Shown here in pieces: positions 16,779-27,414 of a stretch of DNA of 64,000 nt. The DNA comes from Symbiodinium natans (taxonomy: Eukaryota > Sar > Dinophyceae > Suessiales > Symbiodiniaceae): positions 257,001 through 321,000 of the forward strand of contig CAJNDS010002087.1 in assembly GCA_905221605.1 (NCBI GenBank), in the 5' to 3' direction. Each line of letters opens with the position of its first letter. Position 1 is the stretch's first letter. The translations under genes and the position numbers were made by a program. Below the pieces are notes generated by a model that saw only the letters and a program-made list of their open reading frames with translations, was not told where the DNA came from and made no database searches.

Positions 16779-17628
16779 GGTTCAGGGTTTTGGGTTAGCC
16801 TTTGTGATGTTCCATACTAACAGTCCTTAATAGGGATTTTCATGGGGGGGGGTACTATAACCCCTATAAGGGGAAACATCCCAAGTTACCCTACTTGTAA
16901 GGGGCTGCGTGCGAGGGACACAAGAAGGGACAAGTTCTAGAGAACCTTGCAGTTGGGAGAGTGGGCGGCTCAAGAGCCTAGAGCCTGTCTGGCATGTTTG
17001 AGGTCTGCTTGGAGGAGCTTTGTAAACCCTCAGCCAAACCAGCCCCAAACCTGACCAAACCCCAAATGGTCGCAAGAGGGATCAAAGGCTTCCGGTGCAT
17101 GGCGAGAGGAAAGCACATGGGGCCTCGAAAGGGAGGTCTGGGCTGAGAAGCCTTGGTTCAGGCTGATTCGGAGATATTTTTCGCGAGCTTTTGTGAGCTG
17201 GGACACTAGCAGCTCCTTTGCGGTTGAAGGCTTCAAGGTGCAAGAATCTGCTAAACCCCTAAACCCTAAACCCTATACCCCAAACCCTAAACCTTGGACC
17301 CAGAACGGGGCCTGTTTCGGGGCAAAGGCCCTGGAAGCGTTGCCGGCGCTGTCGGCTGCAGCAGCTGCAGCGGCCTTTGATGCTGCAGGCAAGCCCGCAG
17401 TGCCAAGGGTTAGGCGCAGGGCTTTGATTCTTCTTCTTCTTCTTCTTATTCATTGTTATGTTAGTATTACACATTACATATTATTCATTATTTACTATAT
17501 GTTGGATTATATTTGTTTTCCTGAGGCCTCTTGCGGGATTCGCGGGTGGTACGGGGGTGGGCGATGAGGACTAGCACATGGGGGTCTAAAACCGTCATCA
17601 TTTGCCATTATTGTTGTTCATGTTCGTT

Positions 17629-17633
<5 letters not shown>

Positions 17634-17673
<40 letters not shown>
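17634..17673. repeat. ATC/ATG microsatellite
   Basis: About 13 uninterrupted ATC units followed by a few imperfect ones. It produces an artefactual poly-Ser frame. Confidence 0.9.
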
Positions 17674-19955
17674 GTCATCAATACTCGTCCTCCTCATCAT
17701 TATCAGTAGTAAAGGTGAAATCCTTCTCGGGTCAGTCTGTTGTAGTGCTCGATGGTAAGCAGTGCTGCAGGTTGTCTAGGTAAGCCCTTGGCTCTTTTGC
17801 GTTTTCCCTTTTTGGGTTTAAACATTCAGAGGGTGTTAAAGGGCCAATAACCGAGATGCTAGACCCGAAAACGCCCAATAACCCCCAAAAAAGGCCCAAA
17901 CTCCTAAACCAACCCCTCAAGACCCGCCGAAGCCCCACAACCCTCGGAGGCATCCAGCCTGAAGTGCTGCAAAGCCTGCTCAAGGAACATCAACGTGACT
18001 CGCCTCATCTGCGAGTCACTTAGGGTTGAGGGTTCGCTGGCTTCATGGCCTAAAGACGGAAGGCAGCACTGTTCCCGAGAAGTCCCAGAGAACCCAAACC
18101 TCTCCCTTCAAAAGTGGATTTCGGGGTTGAGGCTTGGCCACGCTTCTCTCTCGGCACCCCTAAGCCTAGCCCCGAATCGATCGATTTCATAGCTAAAGTC
18201 GTCGGTCGTGTAGTCTCATGTCATCAGAAGCCGTCGGGCCGTCGGGTGGCACGGGGCCCACCAGGCTTAGAAAGCCCGAAAAAACCCCGGCCACAGCCCT
18301 GAAACCCCAAAAGCTCCCAAAAGGCCCAAAGGCCCTTTGAGATGAGTGATGTAAGGCTTCGCGGGCGCCGTGGCCACGGAGGTACCAGCACCGTCAGGCC
18401 TGAGGTTTCAGGGGCTCATGGTCGTGGGCTCCAGGGTTGAAGGAGGATGTGGGGTGCCTTGCTTTGCTGGCCCAGGGACTTGTAGTGGAGCGGGTGTCGG
18501 GGGGTTATGAACAGAAGGGATCCAAGCCTGTTAAGGCTCTCAATCCCGCATGCTCCATTCCTTTCAGCATGGGCTGGAGGTGCTAATTCTCTCGATAGGT
18601 CCCATTGTAGATCCATTGCTACTTTAGGCGTTCTCGAAAAATTCAGGGCCTGGTACCAATCCAGGATCAGCTTTCACAGAGTTTGGAAGTGCTGGCCCAA
18701 CGCTCCCTTCCCGGACCCTTCTCTCCAGACAGTTCAAGCTGCTGATGCAGTCCACGTAGTTTTCTCCCCAAGTTATGCGTACCACATCAAGTTCACCAAA
18801 TCCGCGTCTAGAGGGCATCCACCGCCGTACTGTTATGAATTGGTCACCGAAGACAAAGTCCGCCCAACGCCTGACGACTGCGCCACCGGCCAACGCTCGC
18901 TCCAGACCTTTGGTCTTCTGATTCAAAGTGCTGCTGGCAGCGCATGGCGATAACATGCGATAACCAAAGTGCAAAAGGCTCTCTAGCAAATCCTCACTCT
19001 CGGAGGGCACGTCAAAGAACCGAAGCCATGATCAACCCCCACGCCTGCACGTCCCTGCTTTCTAAGCTTTGTGCCCCAAGCCTCCCCAAGCCTTATAGCC
19101 GTAAACCCTAAACCCTAAACCCTAACCCTCAACCCCCAACTCTAAACCCTGCACCCTAAACCCTAGACCCTAGACTCTCAACTCTATCAACCCTACACCC
19201 AATGAGCTTTCGCATGGCAAGGCCCGGTTGGCCCAAACGCGGCCCCGCCGCTCGTGATCTCCGTGTCTGAGGCCCTTGCATCCACGGAGGCACCGCGGCT
19301 TAGGTTTTTTCTTTGATTTTCTAGTCATGTTTGGGGGCTTTGGGCTTTGTTTTGATTTTCAAGTCACGTTTGGGGGGTTTGGGGTTTGGGGCCTTGGGGC
19401 TTTGAGGGAGGCTTTAGGCTTGAGTTGCATGAGCGTTTCGGTTTTCAACCCAAGCCCGGAGCCCGCAGTCCAAGGGTATGCTTAAGTGCACGCTCTTCAC
19501 AACAGCAATAAGAGTATTGCTACTCAGAACCCTACGATTCGTCATGATATCAGCAAATAAAGTCAAAGTCGTAAGAACAAGGTTTTGGGGGCATTAGAGA
19601 GCAAGTAGGTCTTGAGCACCGTGGGCGGATCCTATGATGGGTCTCCATCATGCCCCCTTCTTGGCACGCACGTAGCGTGAGGTGTGGCCAGGCTTGCAGT
19701 GGCTTGTCATTGAATTTGAGGTTTGTTTGAACTCTAATTGTGAGCTGCTGTAAGTTGTATATCATAATGCGGACCCAAAAAGTCCTGCAATCGGTTGGTT
19801 TCCAGTAGGGGGGCCGTGTTTTTTCTCATGACTAGTACTGCATGGGGACCTAAGTGGATCAATGGTTGTAGTTTGCCCATCTTTTTTTCAAACTTTTGGT
19901 TGACCTAATGGCCTGATGACCTAATGGACGCGATTTCCAAAGTCGGTCATTCTGG

Positions 19956-19956
<1 letters not shown>

Positions 19957-20020
<64 letters not shown>
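19957..20020. repeat. CA dinucleotide microsatellite
   Basis: About 32 perfect CA units. Confidence 0.95.
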
Positions 20021-20022
<2 letters not shown>

Positions 20023-20464
20023 ACACATGGGGGTTGTATCTTCGCAGGGACCACAGGCCGCAATTCAGCGATCCTGGGAATATTTTTGTTGCCGGAACCC
20101 ATGCCACGGTACGTTACCAGCAGCACGTTCAGAGCACAAAGTTCGTTGGCCCGTTTTTCCAGGTGTGAAAACAAAGCTTCTTGATACCTGACTGTGCAAT
20201 TGGTTTTGATTCTGCCTCTACTCCGGGGGTTTGCTTGCCAGGAGAGCGGTGTGGCGACACCAAAGACAAAGACCACGGTGTGGCAGCCAAGACCCAGCGA
20301 GCTTCGGGAGCCCCCACGACAAGATCCTGCTACCCCAAAGGACTTTGTTGTTTTGAAAACGCAGGCTTGCAAAACCTGAGCTTTCTCCCCTAGGCCCTAA
20401 GCCCAAGTACTATTATGGCTCAAGAGGTACAAGAAGACGCAGGGTTAAGAGACTTCAGGGAGCC

Positions 20465-20832
20465 GCTGCCTCTGGGCGCCGGTGCGCGCAGCTGAGGGGC
20501 GTCCCGGTGCTGGTCCTGGGCGCCGCGTGCGCAGCTGGGGGTCACCTCCATCCTCTCGCCGCCATTGTGCTGGCATCCGGTTCCTCTCGTGGGGAATCCG
20601 TCCTGTCCCCCGGTTGAGACAGTCCGGCTCTGCCTGTCGTCCGAGCGCGCCTCTGCGTCTGCGCGTTTGGCTCCCCATCAGCCTGTGTCCAACGCTCGCC
20701 ACACAGCATTGGGGCGCTGCCTCTGGGCGCCGGTGCGCGCAGCTGAGGGGCGTTCTTCTGGTGCTGCTCCTGGGCGCCGTGCGCGCAGCTGGAGGGCATC
20801 GCCGCCACTGCTGGCATCTGGTTCCTCCCCTG
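20465..20832 (+). repeat. Tandem duplication in the retroelement 5' region (period 251)
   Basis: A block starting GCTGCCTCTGGGCGCCGG at 20465 recurs at 20716. The two copies stay similar for about 115-125 bases (20465-20591 and 20716-20832), ending in CTGGCATC-GGTTCCTC. Spacing is 251 bases. The second copy ends just before the ATG of the first frame at 20843. Repeated 5' monomers in retrotransposons often carry promoter activity; here that is inference. Confidence 0.85.
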
Positions 20833-20842
20833 GCTCCCAGTC

Positions 20843-21718
20843 ATGGCCCCCTCTCCTGGGCCCATACTAACTGCCCTGCTGCACCTACTCGCCACACTGA
20901 GTGCCTTACTCGTCCCAACCCTGCCTGAGTCCACTGCGGCCCTGCACGCTTTGAACCGGCATGAGCGGCGAGCCCTGACGGCCGTCCTCAACCACACACC
21001 CATTCGCCCAGCAACCGTGTGGGACCCCCTGCGAGGATTTCAGTCCCCTGCCCGCATCTCCTGGCGTCGGCCCGCCCGGCGGTTGTTTGACAAACAGCGT
21101 CGCACATGGTGTCGCCAGTCGCGCCGCTGGACTGGCTGGCCTTACCGCGGCCAGCGAATTGGGGAAGCGCTCCACCCGGGTCCTGATGCGCCTGCGAGGG
21201 AGCGGTCGCCCGCCCGCGCTGACCGCCCCAGCCTTGTTTTCTGCCCTGTGCCCGGCTGCCCATCGGGCGATGCCTCCAATGCTCGCGGCTGGAAGTCGCA
21301 TGCCTCCATGCGCCCTCACCTGGATGCTCATGCTGCAGGGACCCTGGCTGGCGCTGTGCCCAGTGGTTATTGCCGCACACATGGCCTGGACCATTGCTCC
21401 GTTTGCGGGATGCTTGTTGCGGCACGCTACAATGGCACTCATTGCCGTTGCCGGCCGGCTGCTCGGGAGGCTGTGCTGCCGCCGCCGGCTGCACCCCTTG
21501 CCCCTGCCAATGGCCGTGATACCTTGCCTGACCTTGCCACCATTTTCTCTGCTGACATCCCTGTCCTGCGCCATGTGCCCAAAGCCGCCCGGGGCGTGTG
21601 GGCCCAGTGTTTGGCCCGGGCTCTGAGCCACCAGCTCCCTCCTCGCTTGGCGCGAACTCCTCATGCTCCCAAAGGCCGTCCTCCAGCCTGCCCCACGAGG
21701 AGGCGCTCGGCGCCGTGA
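20843..21718 (+). CDS. Retroelement N-terminal zinc-finger region (ORF1 part)
   Basis: A 291-residue frame. After a hydrophobic, Leu/Ala-rich start it contains WPYRGQRIGEALHPGPD at about residues 97-113. A C2H2-type finger follows (FCPVPGCPSGDAS...H...H), then a Cys/His cluster (YCRTHGLDHCSVCGM and THCRC) that could bind another zinc. These probably bind element RNA or target DNA. The frame ends at 21718 inside the start of the RT frame, which is offset by +1. The conserved continuation (AWRELLMLPKAVL) is in the RT frame, open from 21627, so the two were probably one protein separated by a frameshift somewhere in 21627-21663, or expressed by programmed frameshifting. Confidence 0.7.
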   Translation: MAPSPGPILTALLHLLATLSALLVPTLPESTAALHALNRHERRALTAVLNHTPIRPATVWDPLRGFQSPARISWRRPARRLFDKQRRTWCRQSRRWTGWPYRGQRIGEALHPGPDAPARERSPARADRPSLVFCPVPGCPSGDASNARGWKSHASMRPHLDAHAAGTLAGAVPSGYCRTHGLDHCSVCGMLVAARYNGTHCRCRPAAREAVLPPPAAPLAPANGRDTLPDLATIFSADIPVLRHVPKAARGVWAQCLARALSHQLPPRLARTPHAPKGRPPACPTRRRSAP

Positions 21719-24341
21719 CCAGGCAGCCCGCTTCACCCAGCGCTGCTGTTCCAGGTGGCTGGAAGGAGAACGTGAGGAGCTTTGGCACGCTGCCCCTGCT
21801 CGGCGGCGCAGGGAACCCCTTGAGGAGGAGGATGCGGCTTCGGCCCTTGCCCGCAGACATGCTCGTTGTGTTGCTCTTGCAGGTGAGGGCGACCTTTCCC
21901 GTGCCTGCGCGGCTCTCTTGGATCCCCCGCCGCTCGCAAATTCGGCCGAGGTCACTGCTGCGCTCCGGGACAAACACCCGCGAGCCTCCCCAGCCCGTCC
22001 CAGTTTGCAGTCTTTGGGAGCCCCGTCCAAGGTGGATGTGCCAGAAATCTCTTTAGAAACTGTGGTAAAGGCAGCCCGGGGCTTCAAGCGCGGCAGCGCC
22101 CCTGGCCCGACTGGTCTTCGAGGGGATCACATCCGAGAGGCCTTGTCCTCGGTCCACTCCAACGAGGTTGCGGCGCACCTCACCGAAGTGGTCCGTCTCC
22201 TCGTACGGGGAGAGGCCCCCCTTGCACTCGCTCCCCACCTTGCAGGAGCCACCCTTCACGCTCTTCCCAAAGGGGCCGGTGACCTTCGGCCCATCGCTGT
22301 GGGCGAAACCTGGCGCCGCCTTGCCGGCAAGTGTCTCTGCAGCACATTGCGTGAGCCAGCCGCCCAGCACCTTTGGCCGCTCCAGGTTGGTGTGGCTGTG
22401 CCCCTCGGTGCGGAGGCTGCCATCCACACTGCCAGGCAGTGGATGCAGCGCAACACTGGTCATGTCGATAAGTGCTTTCTGCAGGTTGATTTCCGCAATG
22501 CCTTCAACACTGTTGATCGTGCTGCGATGCTTCGGCAGGTCCGCCTGCATATGCCGGGTCTCTCGCCATGGGCCGAGTGGTGCTACGACCACCATTCCCG
22601 GCTTCTCTTCCACCACTCCCCCCTCTCCTCGGAAGCTGGAGTCCAACAAGGCGACCCACTCGGCCCTCTCTTGTTTGCACTGGCCTTGCACCCGGCTCTC
22701 CAGGCCGCTGCGGCCGGCGGTTCGGGGCAGAAGCCTGAACTTGCCTTTGCTTTCCTGGATGACAGTTACCTTGCTGGCGGGTCCAAGCAGGTCGCTGCAG
22801 GCCTGGCCCGCCTTACCGCCGCCAGCCGCCAGGTTGGCCTGGAGCTCAACCCTAGCAAGTGTGTCCTTACCTACTGCGCCGGCGCGGACAGTGCTGTTGA
22901 CAAGCGGGCCTTCCCGGACGGGGTGCAGGTCAGCCAGCACGGGGCTATGAACCTTCTTGGCGCTCCTATTGGGCCTGCGGCTTACACTGAAGCCTACACC
23001 CATGCCAAGCGCGTCGACAAGGCGAAGCCCCTCTTGGAAGCATTGAGTGAGCTCCCTGACCCGCAAACAGGGCTCTTGCTGCTGCGTCACTGTGCTGCCT
23101 TCAGCCGGATGGTTTTTGCCATGCGTGTCACGCCCCCACAGCTTCTTGGCGAGGCCGCAGTTGATTTTGATGCAGCTGTTCGTGCCTGCTTGGAACGCTT
23201 TTGCACGGGGCCTTTGCCTGCCGAAGCCTGGCTGCAAGCCTCCCTCTCCACGGCCGCCGGCGGGCTTGGCTTGCGGCACGTTGCCCGACACGCCGCTGCT
23301 GCCTACGTCGCCTCCCTCAGTGCTGCGCTGCCGCGCTGCTGTGGCTTGGACCCTGGCTACACCGCCGCCTGGCCACTCTTCGACGCTGCCACTGCCCTCC
23401 ACAACCAGCTCGTGCTGCCCGCCGACCATGTCCCGGTCCCTGCGCCGCCTTCTACCCGACAACAATCGTTGTCGCAGGCGCTGGATCGCGCTGTGATCGA
23501 GCAGCTCCTTGTCCCCGGCGCCGGCCGTGAAGCCTTCCGTGCCAACCTGCAACTCCAACGGCAGCCGCATGCCGGGGCGTGGCTCCATGCTGCGCCTTGT
23601 GAGGCGCTCGGCCTTGACATTGCTCCGGCCCTGTTCCGCGTCCTCATCAAGCTCCGTCTTCGCCTCCCGGTCGCTGCAGCCGATGTGGCCTGCCCCCTCT
23701 GCGACGGAGTCGCTGACAGCTTTGGTGATCACGCGCTCAGCTGCCCCTGCGGCGGGGACCGGACCAAGCGACACAACCGCTTGCGCTCCGTGCTGGCGGC
23801 CCGTGCGCAAGCTGCTGGCCTTCATCCCGAGGTCGAAAGGCCCGGTCTTCTGCCGCCCCGGTCCGACCAGGATGGCCTGCCAGAAGATGCGCGGGACCGC
23901 AATGGCCGCCGTCCGGCGGACGTTTACCTTCCAAACTGGGGGGTCCATGGGCCCGTTGCCTTCGACCTTGCAGTCACCACTGGGCTGCGCTCGGGCAGTC
24001 TCCACACCTTGCTCTCGGACACTGACCGGCCTGTGACCGACTATGAAGCCCACAAACGCTCTCACCTGCAAACGCAGGAACTGTGCAGTGCCCAGGGCAT
24101 CCAATTCGTCCCTTTGGTCGTCGAGAGCCGTGGGGGGTGGGGGCCTGCTGCCATCAAAACTTGGCGGACCCTCGCTGCGGCCACAGCGGCTTGCTCCGGG
24201 GAGGGTCTTGCCGCTGAAACCAAACGGCTGTATGAGACACTAGCCGTGGCACTGCAACGCGAGAATGCCCGAGCTGTGCTCCGCCGCCAGCCCGAGCCTG
24301 CACACGCGCCCGGGCCCGGGGCCCGGTTTGTGTCACCTTGA
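21663..24341 (+). CDS. Reverse transcriptase plus restriction-like endonuclease
   Basis: Uninterrupted 892-residue frame. RT landmarks in order: GSAPGPTGLRGDHIREAL (finger), LHALPKGAGDLRPIAVGETW, LQVDFRNAFNTVDR (first catalytic Asp), AGVQQGDPLGPLLFALALHP, and the catalytic box FAFLDDSYLAGG with FLDD at 22752-22763 (Leu in place of the usual Ala/Met), then GLELNPSKC and LLGAPIG. Near the C terminus CPLCDGVADSFGDHALSCPC followed by RHNRLR forms a CCHC-type knuckle. The nuclease core RPADVYLP...VAFDLAVTTG supplies two acidic residues, with a candidate Lys in YEAHKRSH. All key catalytic residues are present, so this part could be active. ATG 21663 is internal to the conserved LLMLPK motif, so it is unlikely to be the native start. 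Confidence 0.85.
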   Translation: MLPKAVLQPAPRGGARRRDQAARFTQRCCSRWLEGEREELWHAAPARRRREPLEEEDAASALARRHARCVALAGEGDLSRACAALLDPPPLANSAEVTAALRDKHPRASPARPSLQSLGAPSKVDVPEISLETVVKAARGFKRGSAPGPTGLRGDHIREALSSVHSNEVAAHLTEVVRLLVRGEAPLALAPHLAGATLHALPKGAGDLRPIAVGETWRRLAGKCLCSTLREPAAQHLWPLQVGVAVPLGAEAAIHTARQWMQRNTGHVDKCFLQVDFRNAFNTVDRAAMLRQVRLHMPGLSPWAEWCYDHHSRLLFHHSPLSSEAGVQQGDPLGPLLFALALHPALQAAAAGGSGQKPELAFAFLDDSYLAGGSKQVAAGLARLTAASRQVGLELNPSKCVLTYCAGADSAVDKRAFPDGVQVSQHGAMNLLGAPIGPAAYTEAYTHAKRVDKAKPLLEALSELPDPQTGLLLLRHCAAFSRMVFAMRVTPPQLLGEAAVDFDAAVRACLERFCTGPLPAEAWLQASLSTAAGGLGLRHVARHAAAAYVASLSAALPRCCGLDPGYTAAWPLFDAATALHNQLVLPADHVPVPAPPSTRQQSLSQALDRAVIEQLLVPGAGREAFRANLQLQRQPHAGAWLHAAPCEALGLDIAPALFRVLIKLRLRLPVAAADVACPLCDGVADSFGDHALSCPCGGDRTKRHNRLRSVLAARAQAAGLHPEVERPGLLPPRSDQDGLPEDARDRNGRRPADVYLPNWGVHGPVAFDLAVTTGLRSGSLHTLLSDTDRPVTDYEAHKRSHLQTQELCSAQGIQFVPLVVESRGGWGPAAIKTWRTLAAATAACSGEGLAAETKRLYETLAVALQRENARAVLRRQPEPAHAPGPGARFVSP

Positions 24342-26603
24342 TCCTTCTCGTCCTGGCCTCCGCTTGCGTCTGTCAAGCTCCCCCCTGCAGCTGATGGCGC
24401 TGCGATGCATGCTCACATCTGGTTGAGGCCTGTGCCCCGGGCGTCTCAACGTTGTGCCGCTTGCCAGACCATCAGCCATTCGGCCAATGCCCGGTGTGCA
24501 ACAGCCTTCACTCTGCACCTGCCAGAAAGGAGCGCGGCATGACCTGAAGCATTCTTTGCTTGTAGGCTCGTTCCCGCATTGCCCTCAGAAGCAGGGATTC
24601 GTCGGGTTTTCGCCGCCCTCACAAGTAGCGGTAGGCTCGGCCCTAAGCCCAGCAAAGCTTCAGCAAAGCTTGGGGCCCTTGGACCCCCCCCCACCCCCCA
24701 ACGACAAACGAAACGCTGCAAAAAGCACAGCAAGCAGAGATGGAGCACACGTTGAGCGTGTTTAGGGTCTTCCACGATGTTTTGGGGCTGACGGCATAGG
24801 GAACCAGCTCCCTCCCAAAAAGTGCTGAACCGGACCGGGGGGAGCCACGGCTTCTTGGAGCATTGCTGCCCAGGTCATGTTGCGCAACTTGCCGAACAAT
24901 TACACGCCAGCGGCCAAGATGTTCGGAAAGAAAGAGAAGAACACGTGCAAGAGTTGAATCGAGCCGTTTACCCAAGCCTGCGCCTTGATCCCAAGGCGTT
25001 CTATGGTGCTGAACTTGCTGAATCAGGAGCGGAGCGGAAGGGCGCAGAAGGGCCGCGCGAGGGTGGGAGATTCGAAAGCAAACCCCCCGACAAAACCCAT
25101 CCTCAAACCCAATGTCGTCTCTGAGCCCCCCCAGCCCCAAGCTTGGTTCAGTCTTGGATCCGAAGCCCAAATCCCTGGCGTGGCAGGAAGGCTTTAAGGG
25201 CAAGATCGACTTCCTGTATCTTCCAGTTGATTTTAGGCCACGGGTGGGGCCGTGGGCTTTCCTCCCCACCCCGGTTTGAGGTTTGGGGTTCACAAGGTTC
25301 ACGGTTCAAGGGTCAGATCTTCAATGTGCACGCTTGCCCCATGTTCCGAACAACGAGTCCTGAACCCCAAAAGCCTCCGAAAAGCGCCCCGACCCCACAG
25401 CAAAGTGACCAAAGCCACTTGCAAACTGCCAAGGCCAAAAGGTTTCACTGTTCGGTTTGCATTGAGGAGTCCCCTCAAAAGCCCCTGAGACCCTCGAACT
25501 GATTGAAAACCCCTAAGACCCCTAAGGGCCCCCAAGGTGCCTAAAGGCCCCGAAGATCCCCCAAGACCCCCAAGACCCTTAAGACCCTGAAACCCGAAGC
25601 CAGGTCAAAGGCCGGCTTGGGTTACGCGTTCGTCAATCTGGTCGAGCCCTGTTTTGCTCCTGGGCTCCAGCTTGGTCCAGGCGAGGAGGCTTTTGAGGGC
25701 TTAGGGTTCGGTGTTGGGGCCCAGGGGTTGAGATTTTAAGTCAAGTGTTTTGGGGACTTGGCGGGGGTCGCGGCACGGAACGAAACCTTCACCCCGAACT
25801 GTGTAGGGCTCAGTTCTCTCAACTATGGGCCCAAAATTAAACCATGATTTCGGCCGTTGCCCATCCAAACTCTCAATCCCCTTCCTCCGACCGTGGAGGC
25901 GCAAATCCAAGGATGCTCGCTTCAGGGCTTTCGGGTGCGCAGAGGGCTTCCCCCCCCCCCCACCCTGAAATCCCACCAAAACGTTTGCTGTCTCGATGCT
26001 CATCAGTTTGCAGGACGAACACCTGAACCCTGAGTCCGAAAGCTCCACGTGACCTCCTGCGGGTTGAGTTGAGGTGAGGGGTTGAGGAATCTCGGGTCTA
26101 GGGCTCTCCAACATGTATACCTCCAACGTTGCTGAAACCCAAACCCCCAAAACAAACACCCAAAACCGGTAATCCTAAACTCTGCATCCGATTCCTGCCT
26201 CTGTCCTCTTGATGTGCCTCTTTCGGCGCCCAGGTGCCGCAATTTTGGAAGGCTTTTGACGGCTTTACGAAGTGGGTGCGCCTGCGTTCAGGGGGTCTTT
26301 GATGTTGGGCTTTATATGGTTTCTTAAACTCCACCTCATCCACACAAAAGGCCTTAAACCCTTAAAGCCTAAACCATGGCCCGCTCGGAGGTACTGCCTA
26401 GCTCCAAGGTTTGTCAAGTGCCGGGCTCGGCATGGTAGCAGCTTGGAAGGTTCATGGAGACTACTGGCATCCTCCCAGTAGGGGGTAGCGGGGTAGCCCT
26501 TCAAGTCAGCTGCTTGAAGTCGTTGATGCGTTCCTTGATCATGTTGCAGCAGGGCCGTTTCATCTTGCGTAATCGATGGCCCTTGGCAGGTCTGTGGTCC
26601 ATA

Positions 26604-26690
26604 GGGCAGTAACGTCCTTCGAGACCTTGCACTAAGCTCATGCCATGGGGCAGTAATGTCCTTTGAGACCTTGCACCAAGGTCATGCTCC
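26604..26690. repeat. Two-copy tandem repeat, period 44
   Basis: GGGCAGTAA-GTCCTT-GAGACCTTGCAC occurs at 26604 and again at 26648, with a few substitutions between copies and a shared TCATGC end. Confidence 0.8.
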
Positions 26691-27293
26691 AAACCCCGAA
26701 GCTGTAGACACCTCACCCCCGAGAGCCCCCAAACCCTACACCCTTGTAACGCCTGAACCCTATACCGGCCAAAGCCGCTCCTGAGACGAGGTCAGTTGGA
26801 GTGGTCCTCACCAGGACCGGCCCCAACAAGTCCCAAATCCCAAGCCCCCTAAATTCGGGGTGGGGGGGAGCAGAGGGGCGAGGGTTCGGGGTTTTGGAGG
26901 TCTGAGCGGCGGTGTGTGGAAGCCCTGCTCAGGTGGGATGCCCCCTAAGCACTCAACACCCAGAAGTCCTGAACCTGAAATCCCCGAGACCTGCTGCCTC
27001 CAGGGCCAGCGCGCTCATGTCGACCGCTACAGAAGCAGCTCCTCGGGCTGAGCTTGGGAGGGGCTGCCATTTGGCCTTGGCCTTGAGAGCCCCTTCCAAA
27101 GATTCCAGGTCCCATCATGCATAGCAGCGTGCCCGACGAGTACAAGCCCAGGGCCCGGATGGGGTTCTCGGTCCAGGGGGGGTTTAGGGTTTAGGCCCAC
27201 GCCTCCAAAAGTCTTGCCGAACGAGGCCAACAAGTTTTCTTGTTTCGCTCACCACCACGTGATTTAGGACCGACATGATACTGGCGCAAAGAA

Positions 27294-27414
27294 ACCCCCC
27301 AACCCCCCCCCCAGACCCCCAAACCCCCCGCCCCCCCCCAACCCCCCCCCCGCCCAACCCCCCCCAACCCCCCCCCAACCCCCCCCCCCCCCCCAAACCC
27401 CCCCCCCCCCCCAA
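27294..27414. repeat. Imperfect poly-C tract (G-quadruplex/i-motif capable)
   Basis: About 120 bases made almost only of C-runs of 4-14 separated by AA or AAA. The minus strand has many closely spaced G-runs and satisfies any G-quadruplex definition. Confidence 0.9.

Larger units (their letters stand above)
16779..20405. other. Gene-poor spacer with simple repeats
   Basis: No gene I can name. 17310-17420 encodes an Ala-rich coding-like stretch (ALEALPALSAAAAAAAF) that could be a first exon, and 17948-18009 reads PEVLQSLLKEHQRDSPHL. An ATC microsatellite lies at about 17634-17673 and a CA microsatellite at 19957-20020. 19095-19200 is dense in CCCTAAA words. 18500-19000 is open on both strands, without telomere-like words, and matches no family I know. 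Confidence 0.4.
20406..24360 (+). mobile_element. Non-LTR retroelement with zinc fingers, RT and restriction-like endonuclease
   Basis: A nearly complete element. A 5' region (from about 20465) carries a tandem duplication. It is followed by an N-terminal zinc-finger frame (20843-21718), an overlapping RT-endonuclease frame (21663-24341) and no long terminal repeats. The order zinc fingers, RT, cysteine/histidine knuckle, then a PD-(D/E)XK-like nuclease is that of early-branching site-oriented non-LTR elements (R2/NeSL/CRE-like). The motif RIGEALHPGP in the first frame is a hallmark I associate with dinoflagellate retroelements. GC content is clearly higher than in flanking DNA. No poly(A) tail or target-site duplication could be recognised. 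Confidence 0.8.

Noticed and set aside
18507-18953. 148-codon plus-strand frame with an overlapping 128-codon minus-strand frame
   Set aside because: Neither shows domains, splice-linked partners or family resemblance; the open length could be chance at this composition.
22053-24104. 683-codon minus-strand frame
   Set aside because: It is the shadow of the GC-rich reverse-transcriptase frame on the plus strand; it has no recognisable motifs.
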